Assembly (NCBI GenBank): GCA_018350325.1 | Contig: JAEVLN010000030.1 | Location: forward strand, 558,001-622,000 | Origin: Globodera rostochiensis | Lineage: Eukaryota; Nematoda; Chromadorea; Rhabditida; Heteroderidae | Direction of reading: 5' to 3' | DNA: 64,000 bases | Shown: piece after piece, positions 63,395 through 64,000 of the stretch | Layout of the letters: each line of letters opens with the position of its first letter | How positions within the stretch are numbered: the first letter of the stretch is position 1 | Notes under the pieces: generated by a model | The model's database searches: none | What the model saw: only the letters and a program-made list of their open reading frames with translations | What the model was told of the DNA's origin: nothing | Position numbers and translations under genes: made by a program

Positions 63395-64000
63395 TCAGCG
63401 TCTCTGATCGCTGCCTTCTTCCGGAGCAGAGCGACCGGTGTTGCTCCGGACACTCATTTCGACCAGGGACCTTGCCAAATCTTCCATAAACCCAGCGGAT
63501 GTCGTTGAGGGAAGGTGAATTTCGGCCGAATTTGTTTGATTTCGCCATCCCATCTGCGGTTGTGCCGATTGCTGATCACTCCATTCCTCCTGTCCTACAG
63601 CCCTGCCTTGATCGTCCTCGAAATCAGCCTGCCGTTCCTGGCAATCATAAACGAGGTGACCAATTCGTCCGCAATACTGGCATTGGCGATCGCCCGACCA
63701 ATTGCTTTGGCTGAACTGCTCCTGCCGTCCCTGTGCCCAGTTTCGAAAGCCGCCACGCGCTCCTCCGAATGACGGCGGCTGTCTTTGCACGTTTGGCGCG
63801 AAGAATGGTCCGAAATTTCGCGTGTTGCTCCCCGCGGGTCCCTGCTCATTCCCGGCAGCTCCAGGGGATGGACCGGCGCTCCACTGAGGTTGTGATGGTC
63901 GGTTGTTGATCACATTGACTGCTTGCGACAGTCGGCTTACCTCATCTCCCCTGTTGACCAGCAGCAACGCTTCCAATTCTTCCGCTTGGGCTTTAACAAC
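63395..64000 (-). CDS. Retroelement gag-like polyprotein part, CCHC zinc knuckle, cut by window edge
   Basis: The minus-strand frame is open from the right edge of the window to a stop at 63395 (about 200 codons). It is rich in Gly, Gln, Asn, Pro and Arg, and contains one zinc knuckle CQYCGRIGHLVYDC (CX2CX4HX4C) with an upstream Gly/Arg-rich segment typical of nucleocapsid parts of LTR retrotransposon Gag. An acidic Glu/Asp/Gln stretch and the tail ending DQRR follow. The N-terminal capsid part lies outside the window. No protease or polymerase frame was found to the left, so the element is probably truncated, spliced or an isolated gag-derived gene. Codon use is more GC-rich than the Helitron or hAT genes. 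Confidence 0.6.
   Translation of the reverse strand, partial: VVKAQAEELEALLLVNRGDEVSRLSQAVNVINNRPSQPQWSAGPSPGAAGNEQGPAGSNTRNFGPFFAPNVQRQPPSFGGARGGFRNWAQGRQEQFSQSNWSGDRQCQYCGRIGHLVYDCQERQADFEDDQGRAVGQEEWSDQQSAQPQMGWRNQTNSAEIHLPSTTSAGFMEDLARSLVEMSVRSNTGRSAPEEGSDQRR

Overview
The window looks like a gene-poor, repeat-dense stretch of a nematode genome. A plant-parasitic tylenchid of the cyst-nematode type is the best guess. The basis is AT-rich DNA, very short introns (about 40-55 bp in several genes), a broken coiled-coil gene resembling the N-terminal part of the SPRY-domain families of Globodera, and a huge load of Helitron, hAT and foldback DNA. No rRNA, operon, CRISPR or bacterial gene structure is visible. 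The species assignment is inference.

Layout. 0-1 kb: start of a minus-strand gene with an HR1-like coiled coil. 1-8.8 kb: foldback repeats, G-runs, low-complexity DNA and a pseudo-tRNA. 8.8-10.7 kb: a duplicated Ser/Thr-rich exon, a plus-strand Fic (AMPylase) domain in three exons, and facing it tail-to-tail a frameshifted minus-strand Fic remnant. 12.7-13.6 kb: orphan exons, one LRAT-like. 13.7-17.1 kb: a repeat with a tRNA-like head, about 500 bp tandem units, minisatellites and a foldback element. 17.4-19.9 kb: a multi-exon proline-rich gene built from repeated 75 bp exon modules. 20.9-22.6 kb: a second multi-exon gene. 23.1-31.8 kb: a Helitron with one uninterrupted 2,319-codon ORF (two Ulp1/C48-like protease domains, zinc finger, HUH Rep, PIF1 helicase), a hairpin-bearing 57 bp array upstream and a strongly folded tail downstream.

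32-38 kb: further copies of the tRNA-headed repeat and two large minisatellites. 38.4-50.3 kb: two near-identical tandem copies of a 5.94 kb block holding decayed exons of an immunoglobulin-superfamily (SYG-2/nephrin-like) gene split by MITEs. 50.46-53.51 kb: a complete hAT transposon with 16 bp inverted ends, an 8 bp target duplication and a nine-exon transposase. 54.2-55.6 kb: three paralogous copies of a small unknown protein. 55.8-61 kb: foldbacks, inverted GGGAC minisatellite, two MITEs with clean 8 bp target duplications and the broken coiled-coil gene. 61-64 kb: GC-richer DNA, two CUB-like exons and, at the right edge, a minus-strand retroelement gag with a CCHC knuckle.

Functionally the window is dominated by DNA transposons. 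Only the Helitron protein and the hAT transposase look intact and potentially active. Host genes are fragmentary, duplicated or decaying. The strongest candidates for something undescribed are the tandem-protease Helitron with its structured flanks, the exon-module gene at 17.4-19.9 kb, the inverted Fic pair and the small gene family at 54-55.6 kb.
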